Below are positions 12,272-24,700 of a stretch of 64,000 bases of DNA, piece by piece; position 1 is the first letter of the stretch, and each line of letters begins with the position of its first letter. Origin of the DNA: Utricularia gibba (lineage: Eukaryota; Streptophyta; Magnoliopsida; Lamiales; Lentibulariaceae); contig NEEC01000017.1 of NCBI GenBank assembly GCA_002189035.1, positions 1,984,001 through 2,048,000 of the forward strand. Direction: 5' to 3'. The notes under the pieces were generated by a model that saw only the letters and a list, made by a program, of their open reading frames with translations, was not told where the DNA came from and searched no databases. The translations under genes and the position numbers were made by a program.

Positions 12272-12805
12272 ATGGTGATGGGGTTTCTATTTAATTCAGG
12301 GTGAGCCAAATCCCAAGATTGCTTTATAAGTAGGCCTTCGTGAGAACTGAGGGGCTGGATCATATTCTTAGCCCAACCCAGGTTAATGAGCCCTTTAACT
12401 GGATCTCGATACAGAGGTGATGGGCCTTCATTTGCATAGCCCAATAGCACTGACGAATCTTCATATCAACACGGAGTAGCAACTGGCAAATCAGTTCTCC
12501 CGGAAGCCCTAGCTGCTTTCCGAAGAAACCTTGCTGCGGAACTCTATGGATTCATGCTTGATTTCACGCATCCGTTGTTTTAGCGAGATTTTGGGTTTCT
12601 GGTAGTGGATGGATTTATTAATGTTATTTTTCTTTATATACTCGGGAGCAATGCTGCACCGAATAAGCCCTTCGCAGCTGTGAAGAGAGTATGGGGTTTA
12701 TGTCGATTTGGTCCTTAAATTTTATGGCTGGTAGATAAGGCCAAAAGTTGTTGGAATTGCCGCAAATTTGCCTGCCTAAATGTTTTTTTTTTTTTTCAAT
12801 TTCGG

Positions 12806-13038
12806 AGGTGACTAGCAAAATGATGAGAACTGGGTGGCTGAACTCCAATGTGGAATCTTTTCCAATAATGGCCTTCAAAGTTCTCTGATTGCTGACTTTA
12901 TTTCTTGGATCATTGTATATACATTTTTCAGAGGTGACACGCAAATTGATGAGAACTGAGTATCTGAATTCCAGTGCTGAATCTTTCACTCCAATAATGG
13001 TCTTCAAAGTTCTCTGATTGCCGTCTTTGTTTTCTGGG
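12806..13038. repeat. Diverged two-copy tandem repeat of about 120 bp
   Basis: The blocks at about 12806-12911 and 12931-13038 share long stretches (ggtgac, aatgatgagaactg versus aattgatgagaactg, then ccttcaaagttctctgattg versus tcttcaaagttctctgattg). On the minus strand both can be read as a repeated peptide containing NQRTLK and IIG, but coding status is unproven. Confidence 0.6.
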
Positions 13039-13651
13039 TATTGCATCCTTACATCAAATTCCTTGCTTTTTTTAGTTGGCTTGCATTTCCCTCTATGTCG
13101 GATTTCATGTTTGGAATCCCAGTAGCCAGGCAGAGGAGCAGCTCGAAGCAATGCATTCTGCTCATACACATATTCTGCTGGATGTAGTCAAGCTGAATCT
13201 CTCTAGAGACACAGGCACAGGCACCATTTTGGAATTCCATCTTGTGCTGTTTTGCTGAATCTAGTGAAGCGTAACCAGTCAGTGTCTTGGAATTTTTGTT
13301 GTGGTTCTTATTTAACCCAACAGAGCCACCATTCTGAAGTAGTTGCCTCATCAGTAGCAACCCCCAGGGCTTCCTTCCATAGGCATCTTCTTCTACTCAT
13401 AGGGGCTGGAAAAACGCACTGTTCTTCTTGTTTTGCACCACTCTTCGTAGTCCCTAAAGATGTTGGTGTGGGCCATACAAGCCTGGTACTACATTGATTC
13501 ACTGCTCCTCTTATGGTGCTACACGAAGACACAACTGAGTTTTCAAGGCCTTGTCTTTTTGTTCAGTGTTACTGCCCGCAATGTTCAAGAGAATTTTCAA
13601 TGCTTTGGACTGTTTTAGGCTTGATCGGTTTTTGGTGATTTTTTCGACCGT

Positions 13652-13683
13652 TTTTAATAATAATAATAATAATAATAATAATA
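13652..13683. repeat. (AAT)n microsatellite
   Basis: About ten tandem aat/taa units in an AT-rich spacer. Likely length-polymorphic. Confidence 0.85.
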
Positions 13684-14206
13684 TAAAATCGATTAAACGG
13701 TTCTAATAAATAAAATGGATTTAATTGAAAGATTATTCTAGTTTAAATTTGTGTTTAAAATCGATTAAATGGAGCGTTTTTCTCATGAATTTTTTTAATT
13801 TGATTTTCGTAATTTTTAATTTAGATAATATTATATTTTTAATAATTATTTTAATTTTTGTAATATTTTTAGAATGTATTTAATTTGATTTATTGAACAT
13901 GATTTTAGAAGGAATATATGTTGAATTTTAAAAAAATCAACAAAATCGAAATCCAATCGTGTTAGAATAGAGTGATCATTCTTCGAATAGTCATAGAATA
14001 ATAGAATTAATTACTGGAACATTGGAAACCACAGAGGGTCGCCCCTTGACAACAGTGCACTTGCTCATGGTTGACCAAGCTTGCCTTTTTGAGATCCAAC
14101 TGCTCTGCGTGATGCATCTTACTGTTTAAGAGACACCCATTGATGCCTCTGTCCATAATCTTGGCTGTTGGATTTTCAAGAAGTAAGGTTTCTCCATTGA
14201 ACGGCG

Positions 14207-15903
14207 ATGAGTTTACTTCTGTGGGTGAATTCGGTTGACTGGGAGGAGGAATCCTATCCGCAGTACCAGGATTTCGCGTTGCTGCCCTTTTTCGCTTTCT
14301 TCTTCCCCACATTTCGGTTTGTGCTTGACAGATTCGTCTTTGAGGTGCATTTTTGTTTTGAATATCTGGGGTTTTTTTTTTGAGTGTGATTTGTTATGAT
14401 TTTGTAGTTCATGGCTTGATGGGGTCCGATTTGTAGTTTGGGGATGTGGTCATTTGATGGGTATTTGTAGTTTACTGTAAATACTGAGCCTTTATGAATG
14501 TTTTTATGATCCCTGCGTTATCTTTTTGCTGGTCAGCAACATTATTAGCTCTGTATCCTCAGGTTGGCACCATTTTTCAGAAATTTCCAGCGTTTATTAT
14601 TATCTTTTCCATGGGTTCTTGAATAAAGAAATTAATGTACCCCACTGCTGCTGATTTCTTATCCAGTCTTTCTAAGTTGAAATATTTATGAGCTTCAACA
14701 AACTCCATATATTTAATGCCTCTACATGCATATAACGTGCTGCAGACAGTAGGAAGGAAGCTCTTGTATGGATGGGGAAACAAAGTGGCTGATAATGAAG
14801 AAGTGCAAAGCAGAAAGCTAATGAAGCTCAAGGAGTCAGCTTGGAAATGCGTGTATTATCTATCCGCTGAAATTCTAGGTCTTGTGGTTACATACAACGA
14901 GCCCTGGTTCAGGAAAACCATATACTTTTGGGTTGGACCCGGAAACCAGGTCTGGCCTGAACAGAAGTGCAAGTGAGACTTCATTTCCTTCTTCTTGTTG
15001 AAGTTTTTGTTATGTTCGGCTGCGATACCTTTTTTGTTTCTGAACTTATGCTTAAGATTCTGCTTGATGATGGATTTGGATGTCATTCACCAGGCTGAAA
15101 CTGAAGGGACTGTACATGTATACTGGTGGATTTTATTTGTACTCCATCTTTGCTCTTATCTTCTGGGAAACAAGACGATCAGACTTCGGGGTTTCGATGG
15201 GCCACCATGTTGCAACCTTGACCCTCATAGTGTTATCGTACTTATTTAGGTGCCCTTCCAAAAAAGAAACCATCTTCAATTCTGTCATGAATCTCTATCA
15301 AGCCTTCTTCATACTTTATGTTTCTGCAGATTTGCCCGTGTTGGTTCAGTTGTCTTGGCTCTGCACGATGCCAGCGATGTGTTTCTTGAAGTTAGCAAGA
15401 TGTCAAAATACAGTGGAGCTGAAGTTACGGCTAGCTTTGCATTTGTACTCTTCGTGTTATCTTGGATCATCCTTCGTCTCATATATTACCCCTTCTGGAT
15501 ACTCTGGAGCACCAGGTGCGCTCTGAATGTGCTTTTCAACCACATCTTAAGCAATGTATCCACGACTGAATGGTGTTTTTACCTAAAAAATGCAGCTATG
15601 AAGTTCTTCAAACACTAGACAAGCAGAAACACAGTGTGGATGGGCCAATCTATTACTACATTTTCAACTTCCTTCTCTTCAGCTTGCTTGTGCTTCACAT
15701 ATACTGGTGGATCTTAATGTACCGGATGCTCGTCAGGCAAGTACAACAACGAGGCCGGGTCAGCGATGATGTTCGATCCGGTAAGCAAAACCATCAAAGC
15801 AGAGCGTGCATTTCACCATCATTTTGCAGTACAGGTTCGGCTTCTGAATGGCTTCACTTTGTTGCTTGCAGATTCGGAGGACGAAGGCGAGCATGAAGAC
15901 TGA
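14207..15903 (+). CDS. Ceramide synthase, LAG1 homologue (LOH1/LOH3 class)
   Basis: Six exons (14207-14344, 14746-14972, 15094-15249, 15330-15515, 15596-15780, 15872-15903) sum to 924 nt, 307 aa, with clean GT-AG junctions. The TLC/Lag1 domain contains the hallmark block around His159-His160 ([16 protein letters not shown]) and [19 protein letters not shown]; the paired His are catalytic in the family. Several hydrophobic helices fit a polytopic ER protein. The C-terminus is acidic ([11 protein letters not shown]), as in plant LOH proteins, where Ser in this tail is a plausible CK2 site. The enzyme N-acylates long-chain bases with acyl-CoA to give ceramide. The HDASDVFLE context and [10 protein letters not shown] match LOH1/LOH3 (very-long-chain preference) better than LOH2. 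The N-terminus [13 protein letters not shown] is short but typical. Confidence 0.95.
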
Positions 15904-17143
15904 AAGGAGGAAGCGTTGTTCATTGAGTGACAAACAGAGCAAGAGCACCATTCTTTTGTCCCAAGTACAAGACTACTCTACCTCTTGTTGTACATTCTAC
16001 ATTATAACTTTTAGTGACCTGCCATTCCATAGCCTTTGATCTTCTTCTCGATATATTCAAAGGATCGGATTTTCGAAATGTCAATTTCTTCATACTCCTA
16101 AAGAACAATCTCATCATGGTGTCGAGAGAATGAGCTTGCTGCTTCATGGATACTTAACTGGTTTGGTCCCCCTGCCCACAAACTAGAAGGGGAAATAAGC
16201 CTTAAATGAGAAAGTACTCGAGTGGTCACGATTAGGATAACCTTCTTCATGTCCCCCACAAAAAAAAACATCTTTTCTTAGAAATGAAAAGAAACAAAGT
16301 TGGCTATAGCACATTAGCGTGCACAGACAGAGGGCTGTGGAGCACTTCCTATGTCGTCATCTTCCTAGGAAAACGGAAATATCGGATTCAGTTTATAATA
16401 TCTATACATAATTTATCCATTCGGTTTCCAGATAGGGTAGGATATCAACACAGCTTAAGAACAAGTTGATTCATATGGTGGGGGTGATTCTTTGAGAAGG
16501 TGAAGAACAACAAAACGTATCATGCATGTTTCTCTTTAGTGATACGGTCTATGTTTTTTTGGGGTGAAATTTTGTTGGGTGGAGAGTGACAGAGGAAGAA
16601 ACAGACAAGCTAACGTCTTGTCTTGAGCTGTCCCTGAAGTTGTATTTTGCTATCATCTTTAGTTTTCTTCTACTTGATAGTGCGTACTGGGAATATTTTT
16701 TGTGAGTAATTGCGATCAAATATCTTCAAACTTCAATGTTATGGTTTATCGAGTCAAGGTCTTGGGTAAAAAATCGCATCTTTATGAAAATTTATGGCGT
16801 CGCGATCAACGATTCCCCATTCAAGAAAAAGGTTATCATCTTCAATCTTGGGGTTGACGGTACAAAAGGAAACAATTGAATCACATAAATAGAAAATCAG
16901 GAACAGTGATTTCGTTCAAATTTGTAAACTTTCGTCTGTAATCAGAAGAGGGCCTCCCTTTTCCATTAATTGCGCTGGCTGTTGTTGAGTCCCCACCCCA
17001 CTAGGAACTAGAAAGCAGCGTATCATCTGGGGGTCACTGCTTTTTCGCTCACATATATATGTGTGATGTATCGGGACACCCCTTTCTATCTTCCTTTCTT
17101 CAGCCTTTCGTTTTTCGTTAGTTGATTATTTGGGTGTTCTTGT
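15904..17143. other. 3' flank of the ceramide synthase gene and spacer to the TTM gene
   Basis: No recognisable gene. acatatatatgtg at 17051-17063 could be the TATA region of the next gene. Sequence from about 17100 looks like leader. Confidence 0.45.
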
Positions 17144-17626
17144 TTGTGCTTAATAGCAAGAACATTACAGAATCTGGGACGTTTTCGAATCCTCGATTGT
17201 GTTAAATGTTATGAAATTGTGTCATTTGTGTTCTTGCTTTTGTTTTCTGGTAATCTTTACTCCGATTATGTCTCTGTTTCTGGTTTTTTGTTCTTCGATA
17301 TCATAATGGCGATTTCTTTTGTTGACTTTTTCCGAGTAGGCTACTCTCCGCTGCTGCAGGGGCTAAGTTTCTTCTCTGATCACAGAAGACTTTCTCAGGT
17401 ACATCGCTGTTCCACCGGTTTATGCGCTTTTTCTTGCATCTGGATTGGTGGGGTGGATGTTATTCGATGCAAGATCCATCTGATTTCGAAAATTCAGATG
17501 AAATGTCTTGAAAGGACTGAGCATCAGTGACTTGATATGTGGATTTGTTGTGAATTGTATCCAAGGCATGCAATGTGGTGAGATGATTGTTGTTCTTTCC
17601 CTACTCATTTTCAGAAGGGTAGTTAA
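17144..17626 (+). other. 5' leader of the TTM gene with a probable UTR intron
   Basis: A donor-like ctcag|gtacat at 17399 and an acceptor-like ttttcag|aagg at 17616 would bring the leader to within a few bases of the start codon at 17627. Coding potential is low; the 128-codon ORF from 17144 resembles no known protein. Confidence 0.45.
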
Positions 17627-20486
17627 ATGGAAAAAGATAACAGCATCGAGGAGTCCCATCGGAGGAATGGTCTACTGAAAGATCAAGTTCGAATCTTGAA
17701 GAGGAAGGATTCGGACCGCTACGAGATTGCACCGATTCATGACAATCTGTCATTCGAGAAAGGCTTCTTTGTTGTGATTCGTGCATGCCAACTTTTAGCG
17801 AAGAAGAATGAAGGAATTATAGTAGTAGGCATTGCAGGTCCCTCTGGTGCTGGAAAGACTGCGTTTACCGAAAAGTTACTGAACTTTATGCCGAGTATTG
17901 CTGTGATTTCAATGGACAACTATAACGATGCAAGTCGAATCATCGATGGAAACTTTGATGGTAGGAATCCTTGGACTTCACTTGTATGCTTGAACGTTTG
18001 CATCTGTGGTTGTTGTCTGAGAATCTGCTTACTTGTGTATAACTCTAAGTTGCCTGGTTGTTACTTGAAAACAGATCCTCGCTTGACAGACTATCATACT
18101 TTGCTGAAGAATATCCAAGGTCTGAAGGAAGGGAAACCAGTTGAAATCCCAGTATACGACTTCAAAACGAGCACCCGCACCGGTTATAGGTATCGTTATT
18201 TTTTTTCTTTGCCATATGAGAACCGAATTTGAACTCTTAATCAGCCCATTAGAAACAATGTCATCTGATCATGTCACTCAATTTGGCATTCATTGGTTCC
18301 GCAAGGCTGATTTTGTTTACATGCTTGAAGTATCCATGGTTCTCTGACTGATGATATAGTGTATGATCTTGTCAGGACACTTGAAGTGCCAACCTCCCGC
18401 ATAGTTATCATTGAGGGCATCTATGGATTAAGTGAAAAACTGCGCCCTCTACTGGATCTACGTGTATCAGTGACTGGTGGTGTTCATTTTGATCTGGTAA
18501 AGCGAGTTCTGCGCGACATAGGACGTGCTGGACAACAACCAGAAGAAATCATACAACAGATATCTGAAACAGTTAGTATTCCTTAATTAGCTCTAACCTG
18601 TTTTCACGTTGAAAGTGAGGATGATCTTCCTCTTTGACAGGTTTATCCAATGTATAAGGCGTTTATTGAGCCTGATCTCCTCACTGCACATATAAAAATT
18701 CGGAACAAATTTAACCCTTTTGCTGGTTTTCAATCTCCCACTTATGTCCTAAAGGTACCCTTTATTACAATCAGGTGGCTCTTGTATTTGGCAGTTTGCT
18801 TAGCTGCTTGATGATATACATATTTTTTTTTTGTTTTTTTAGTCTTCAAAGATTCTTACCGTGGAGCAAATTAGTCACGTTATGTCTGAAGATCATACAG
18901 AAAGCAAGGAACAGACGTATGACATCTATCTTCTCCCACCTGGTGAGGATTCAGACACATGCCAATCTTATCTCAGGATGCGGAATAAAGATGGAAAATA
19001 CAATCTCATGTTTGAGGTACAATCCTAGCATCCCATTTCACCTTTTTCTTGGAACTGCATCTTGAGTTATGATCTTTTGAACTGCTGTAAGATGTAAACT
19101 AAAATTTCAAGCTCCAATACTGTGCAGGAATGGGTCACTGATCCTCCATTTGTCATAGCTCCGAGAATAACCTTTGAAGTCAGTGTGCGACTTCTTGGTG
19201 GACTTATGGCCTTGGGATACACTATAGCCACCATACTCAAGAGAAACAGCCATATCTTCTGTGATGAAAGGGTCTGTGTAAAGATCGACTGGCTCGAGCA
19301 GTTGAACCGGCACTATGTTCAGGCAAACACAATTTTTTCTGGTGTTTCTTTTAACCTCCTTTACTGCTATAGCTTCTCTTTTATTTCCTGGTTTTAGGTT
19401 CAAGGACGAGACCGTCTAGTTGTAAGCTGTGTAGCAAAGCAGCTTGGATTGGAAGGTTCATACATTGCGAAAACTTACATTGAACAGATTCAACTGGAGA
19501 AGCTGGTACATGATGTTATGGTAAGTATAAAACTAGACCATCTTCACCTTTCAACGATAGAAGCTGATGTTGGTCTCTCTCCACAGGCGCTGCCGGAGGA
19601 TCTGAAGACCAAGCTTAGCATAGATGAAGACTTTGCAAGCCCAAGGGAAGCCATTTTCAGAGCCCCCTTCAACAGGGTTGTGACTAACCGCAAGAATCAC
19701 AGGTGCATAGACTCTTTTCTGTGTTTTCACATGCTATGTAGTAAAGGGTTTCTAAAACCTGTTTGTCCTTGGAAACCAGAATCTCGCATTCTTATTCAAC
19801 GATCAGGGATATAGCACTGCCAACTCTGGATAGGAAGTTTGAGGAAAGGGCCACAGAGCCGCATATTGAAACAAACCAGGTATGTAGTTTGATCACTTTC
19901 TTGGCATTTTCACTGAAACAGACATAATCACATAGCAACATTTTTGACAGGGGGCTGCTGCGCATCTCTCAGAACAAATCATCACATTGAACGAGAGAAT
20001 GGATGACTTCACATCTCGAATTGAAGAGCTGAACTCCAAGCTAACAGAAAAACGAGAATCCCCCCTGCCTCCCAAAATGCAGAACCCCGTAATGGTTCGA
20101 TTTCAACTTCATATTTCCTGTCTGGTTTGGAGAAGGGATCCTTAACCATGATGCCAAACTCCATGTCTTCTCCACAACTAGCTACAGATGCAGCTCTGAT
20201 CGAAGAGGTACCATATCAGACCTTGTTTCCTCCCCCTACTGTTTCATTCTCTCTGTAACCATATTATTGTGCTCAGCTGTCGAATGTGGGACGTAGCCAA
20301 CGGCAGGTTATGTATCAGCTGGAAGGTTTAAGCAGACTTTTACGTGAAAACTCGAGGCAGAAACGGAACAACAAGAATGTGAATGAGAACCCACAACAGA
20401 TAATGTTGATCATTTTTGGATCATTAGCAGTTGGTGGATTGGGAGTTTTTTTGCTCAAGACTGGACTTTTATCTCGAGGTGCTTGA
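17627..20486 (+). CDS. TTM1/TTM2-like triphosphate tunnel metalloenzyme (inorganic pyrophosphatase) with one missing base
   Basis: Eleven exons: 17627-17960, 18075-18189, 18376-18571, 18641-18754, 18843-19016, 19128-19322, 19398-19520, 19587-19702, 19807-19879, 19951-20207, 20277-20486. Order: an N-terminal P-loop uridine-kinase-like domain (Walker A GPSGAGKT at 71-78), a CYTH/tunnel domain ([12 protein letters not shown], then [19 protein letters not shown]), a coiled coil ([21 protein letters not shown]) and a C-terminal hydrophobic anchor ([19 protein letters not shown]). Arabidopsis TTM1/TTM2 hydrolyse pyrophosphate and act in senescence and defence; the anchor implies an outer-membrane tail-anchored protein. 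Exon 10 is 257 nt where 258 is needed: frame is lost at the C6 run 20060-20065, and read literally the protein stops at 20144 without the anchor. Intron 6 appears to use a GC donor at 19323. Intact apart from the single base. Confidence 0.9.
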
Positions 20487-21701
20487 GAAAAGTTTTGGCA
20501 TTTTATTTGTTCAAGCATCTGACTTCCTCGAGCCCCAATTTTGTAGCTTCTTAGGATCATTTCTGAGAATGAGAAAACGTTTTTATCTTGTCAGTGAGTT
20601 GATGATGATCATATTGATCCATCGGGACAACGGTTGGAAATTTCTCTTTCGGAAATACGATGATTATAACAATAGTATGCTTTGGTACAATTTTCTTTTT
20701 GTATGCAAAGCGCACACTTTAGTTCTGCTCTTTGTAAATAAGGAATGATAAATCAAACACCCTGTTTCTCAATCTTGAAATCTACAATGATTACCCTTTT
20801 TTCTTCTGGGGTGCTTGTCTCTGTGATGACTACGTGATATCCCCCATCCCCATGTGCACTGCCATTTGGAACCCAGAGAAGAGGAAGCTGGATGGAAACC
20901 AGGATTTTCACAGGCCACTAGCTGCAGCTATGTTGGAACAGAGATGGTTCAGGTCTTTAGAATGATTTCAGTACAATGATTTTTCACTCCATTCAGATTC
21001 TTGCCATCGCCTAAGGGTAATGGATAGTGCTCTTTCTGTTGTGCTAATTGGTGCTTTATGGTTGCCTTTGTAGATTGGAAGGAAATTCTCTTCAAAAAGC
21101 TAGCATCCCTGGGATCATCTTTGCTGGATTCTAGAAATTCAGAGGCATATACCTGAAATCTATTGACTTCCTCTTCCTGGTCTTCAACATGATGCTTTCC
21201 AAGATCAACATTGTGCCATGTGACTTCCAGCTATATATGGCGGCGAGATTCTACTTGTTGAACTTGTTTCTTCATGGACCCTTGGCTTCTTTATGGAGCC
21301 CGGCATCACAGAATCCCCACATCTGTATCACCGGCTTCCTAGAGTGCTTTGTGTTTATCTGGATCATTCAAACTCCTGTGATGACTAAATGTGAACGATG
21401 TGCTCGTGAACTCCTGACACATCATGGCAAACTGTGTAGTAGAATATCTTGGCATGTATTTAGAACCTTGTTTCAAATCCATATAAGGGGTTTTAGCTTC
21501 CATAAAAACTGCATATGGTTTTACATAGCTAATCCAACTGCATAAAAACTATGCCATTCTTCACATACAAGCAGGGACATCTGCTGGTTGGAAACTGGTT
21601 CTCGATGAGGGAATCCGGAGTAAAGGAGAGTAATAGAGACTGGTAACTACAAAATGTAAAGGTGACCTCAAGTTTAAAAAGAGAGGTATGGAAGTGATTG
21701 C
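20487..21701. other. Convergent 3' region between TTM (+) and AAPT (-)
   Basis: Contains 3' UTRs of both genes; short ORFs only (longest 118 codons, 21189-21545), none recognised. Transcripts could overlap in antisense here. Confidence 0.45.
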
Positions 21702-24700
21702 TCAAGCCTCTTTCCGCGTTATCCTGCATAACACGGATTTTGCAGAATGTAAAGTTATTCTTTGATGAAGAATGGATCGAGGTCCAGTCTTAGTAAGCAA
21801 TTTTACCTGAAGCAGTATATCCCAAGAGCTGACGTTATTTCATGAATAACTGATGTAGCGAAATGCAGATAAAGCACCGCTGGAATTGACAAGCGCAAAG
21901 AGGAGTATTAGCAAATGCATGTAGATATAGGGTTTTGATGTGGTATAAATCATACCCGTGTAAGCACAATACCCCAAAAGAACCCAAAGTTCATCAACTA
22001 ATGGCACCCTGCAAACAAAACAAATATAGATCTCAAGTTTTGATAAGCGGAAGTGGAAAATTTTGAGTAAGCATAATAACAGACAAAGCATACCCATCAT
22101 TCAGCTTGGCGGTGAGTGAATTTGCAATAGCAAAGGGAAGATAAATCAGCGACTGAAAATCGGAAGACGGGCATTAGTGGTGAGCTTAGTATGCCGAGAT
22201 GTGGCAAGGAATATGTTTCATGATCTCAGAAAACTTGGGCTACTTGATACAGTATCAGATTCTAGTTTTTTACAAATTTTGTGTAAACATTTTATGAAGA
22301 GTTGAAATATGCGTCTTAAAAGCCCAAAATTTTAAGGAAACTTTTGTAGAAATTCTGAACACAGCCTTATAAATCAATCTTACCAAGCACATGTTTGTTT
22401 TTAAGCCCTTGGGTTCATCGCATAGATGTGCGAGAATCATGCGTCCCTGAAAAAGAACTTTCAAATCTTGAAAAGCTGATCATGTTTACTAATGTGTATA
22501 CTGATATATATAAACAACATAGAAAAAAAAAGCTTTATTAAACAATTCCAGAAAACCACAAGAGCTGAGATGATCCCCAAGGAAACTGAGCTGAGTAATT
22601 CCATGGAATCAAGATTTTATAGTATAATCCACCAGAAAAACTTACCACAAGAAATCCAAATGCAAGCCCAGTTCCCACTACTACCAGGTGTGGGTAACCG
22701 GCAAACAAATCAATGGGAGACACATAATCCCTGCAAGGTTTCACTCAGGATCCAGAAATCAAAAAACAGCAAACAAATAAAGTAAAAAAGACATACCACA
22801 AAACAACTCCACCCACCAGCACAACAAACGGATAAAGCTGCCACAGATCATGAAAAGTTTGTATCACATCATATAGATGATATTGGGAAAGCAAGGAAGA
22901 AAAACTTGTGTGAAACAATGAACGGTGGTGGAAGACCCTTGAATCATGCATAAAAATCAGAGCTGAAACTTTAAGAAATGAAAAAAACAGTGTAGCTCTG
23001 GTTATCCATACAAATAAGTTGATGAAAATCCCAAGCATATCAAAAAAACATAAATCGTAAAATCACATAAAAAATGACATGGTGATATGATTCCCCTCGA
23101 ACAGATCCATTTGACAGAAAAAATAATGAACCATAGGTGGCTACCTTCAAGGGTTTATCACAACATGCACTAATCAGACTTACCATTGCCAACGCCAATA
23201 TCATGTTTCCGTTTCTAGATTTAATAATCTTATGAACATTCTGTATGCTGCAGATAACCAATAAAGCGAGCATAAATAAAGTTAGCCTTAAATGAACTAA
23301 TTTCCAAGTAAAGCTCACTCACTTGAATATCACTGTTGGTATCATACCAAAAACCACCATGCAGAACAGAACAACAAATGACACTGTGATTTCTGCATTG
23401 AGAAAGAGAAATATTATTGAAAGCAATTATCATTTTGCTGCATTGGAATATGCAACAATTTGAAAAGAATGTTCAACAGCTATGGGCAGCAGGCTTTCAA
23501 ACTTAGCAACAATTACCGTTTGAGAATGGTATCCAATTAAAAACAGGGACCGACTTTCCAAATGGCTGAGCCCACCATTCAGCACCTGAAGTGAGGTTTT
23601 TTTTTTATTTAAACCCAATATTTGATGAAGAAAAATGCTTGAATAGACTTTATTTCGAGGAGAAGCAAGGGTGGAAGCACAATACCAACGAAAGATGTAA
23701 AGATGTGGGCGAGATAAATTATCATGAGGCCCTCGGTGGGTCCATTTATAACAGGAAGAATGAGACAGCTTGTAAAATAGCTGTACAAGAAATACAATAG
23801 AGAGTTACAAAAACGAGAGTAACATAGAGGGTGTTTCACTCCATCTATTAGAAGCTATTTCTAAATATTAGATAAATAAGCCAAACCCGCAAGAAATCGT
23901 GAAACTACTTTCAATCATAATATATTACCTCAAACAAAATACAAAATTAAACAGTTCAAGTAAACGTATAATTTTCACAAACCCCCGATTGATTTACTTA
24001 TAATTTTACCTCCAGTTTTAATTACAAGAAAATTTTAAATACCCTTTGCTTCTAAGCTTCAAGAGTAACCACAACAAAACAAAAGCACAGACGACTCAAA
24101 ATATCCTCATGAAAAGCAAAAGGCCAAAGAGTCGCACAGCATATATTTATATGAAAAAGAACATTGGCTTACTACTCCCATGTAGCACAGTAGAAAGTGA
24201 TTGCTGATATAAACCATAAGAAGAAAGTATTCCTGCCGCACATCATCATGTTCCCAATGGCTAAGGCTTCAAACTATAAAATTTTGAAGATCAGGCGTCA
24301 AACATATCTCACATCTTCTCTAATTAAAAACGAAATATGAGAATGAACATACAGCACAGGCAAGAGCATCACATCCTGCAATTTTACATGAAAGAAAAAT
24401 GAAAAGACTGCCACAATAAAAATACGGAAAGATCTCAAGCAAGAGAAAAATAGTGGTCAATCTGACCATGATCAAAAAGTTCTCCTAAAGGACTAGACGA
24501 ACTTGTTCTTCGAGCTTGCTTTCCATCTACAGCATCAAATGTCTGGAATTTTTTAAAGCAAACAAATAAGATAAATACTCAAATTAAGGCCATTGTCTGC
24601 AAAACCAATGTAATTAAATTCACACAAAACCAATTGTAAAACTCAAAATTGACACTTTATAAGAATAAAGATGCATACTTGATATAGAAAAAGAAGCACA

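Larger units (their letters stand above)
12280..14206. other. Unassigned region between the hAT element and the ceramide synthase gene
   Basis: About 1.9 kb. Short ORFs exist on both strands (longest 181 codons, minus, 12624-13169) but none resembles a known family, and the longest owes its length partly to a tandem repeat. Could be a lineage-specific gene, a long non-coding transcript or decayed sequence. An AT-rich stretch runs from 13640 to 13990, and the last 200 bases probably hold the ceramide synthase promoter. Confidence 0.4.

Noticed and set aside
14007-14312. 101-codon minus-strand ORF
   Set aside because: It overlaps exon 1 of the ceramide synthase on the opposite strand, whose frame gives the conserved LAG1 N-terminus; the minus ORF has no relatives that I know.
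20060-20486. TTM gene as a pseudogene lacking its membrane anchor
   Set aside because: Exon 11 and all later codons are intact, and one added C restores the conserved [10 protein letters not shown] segment; decay would normally leave more damage.
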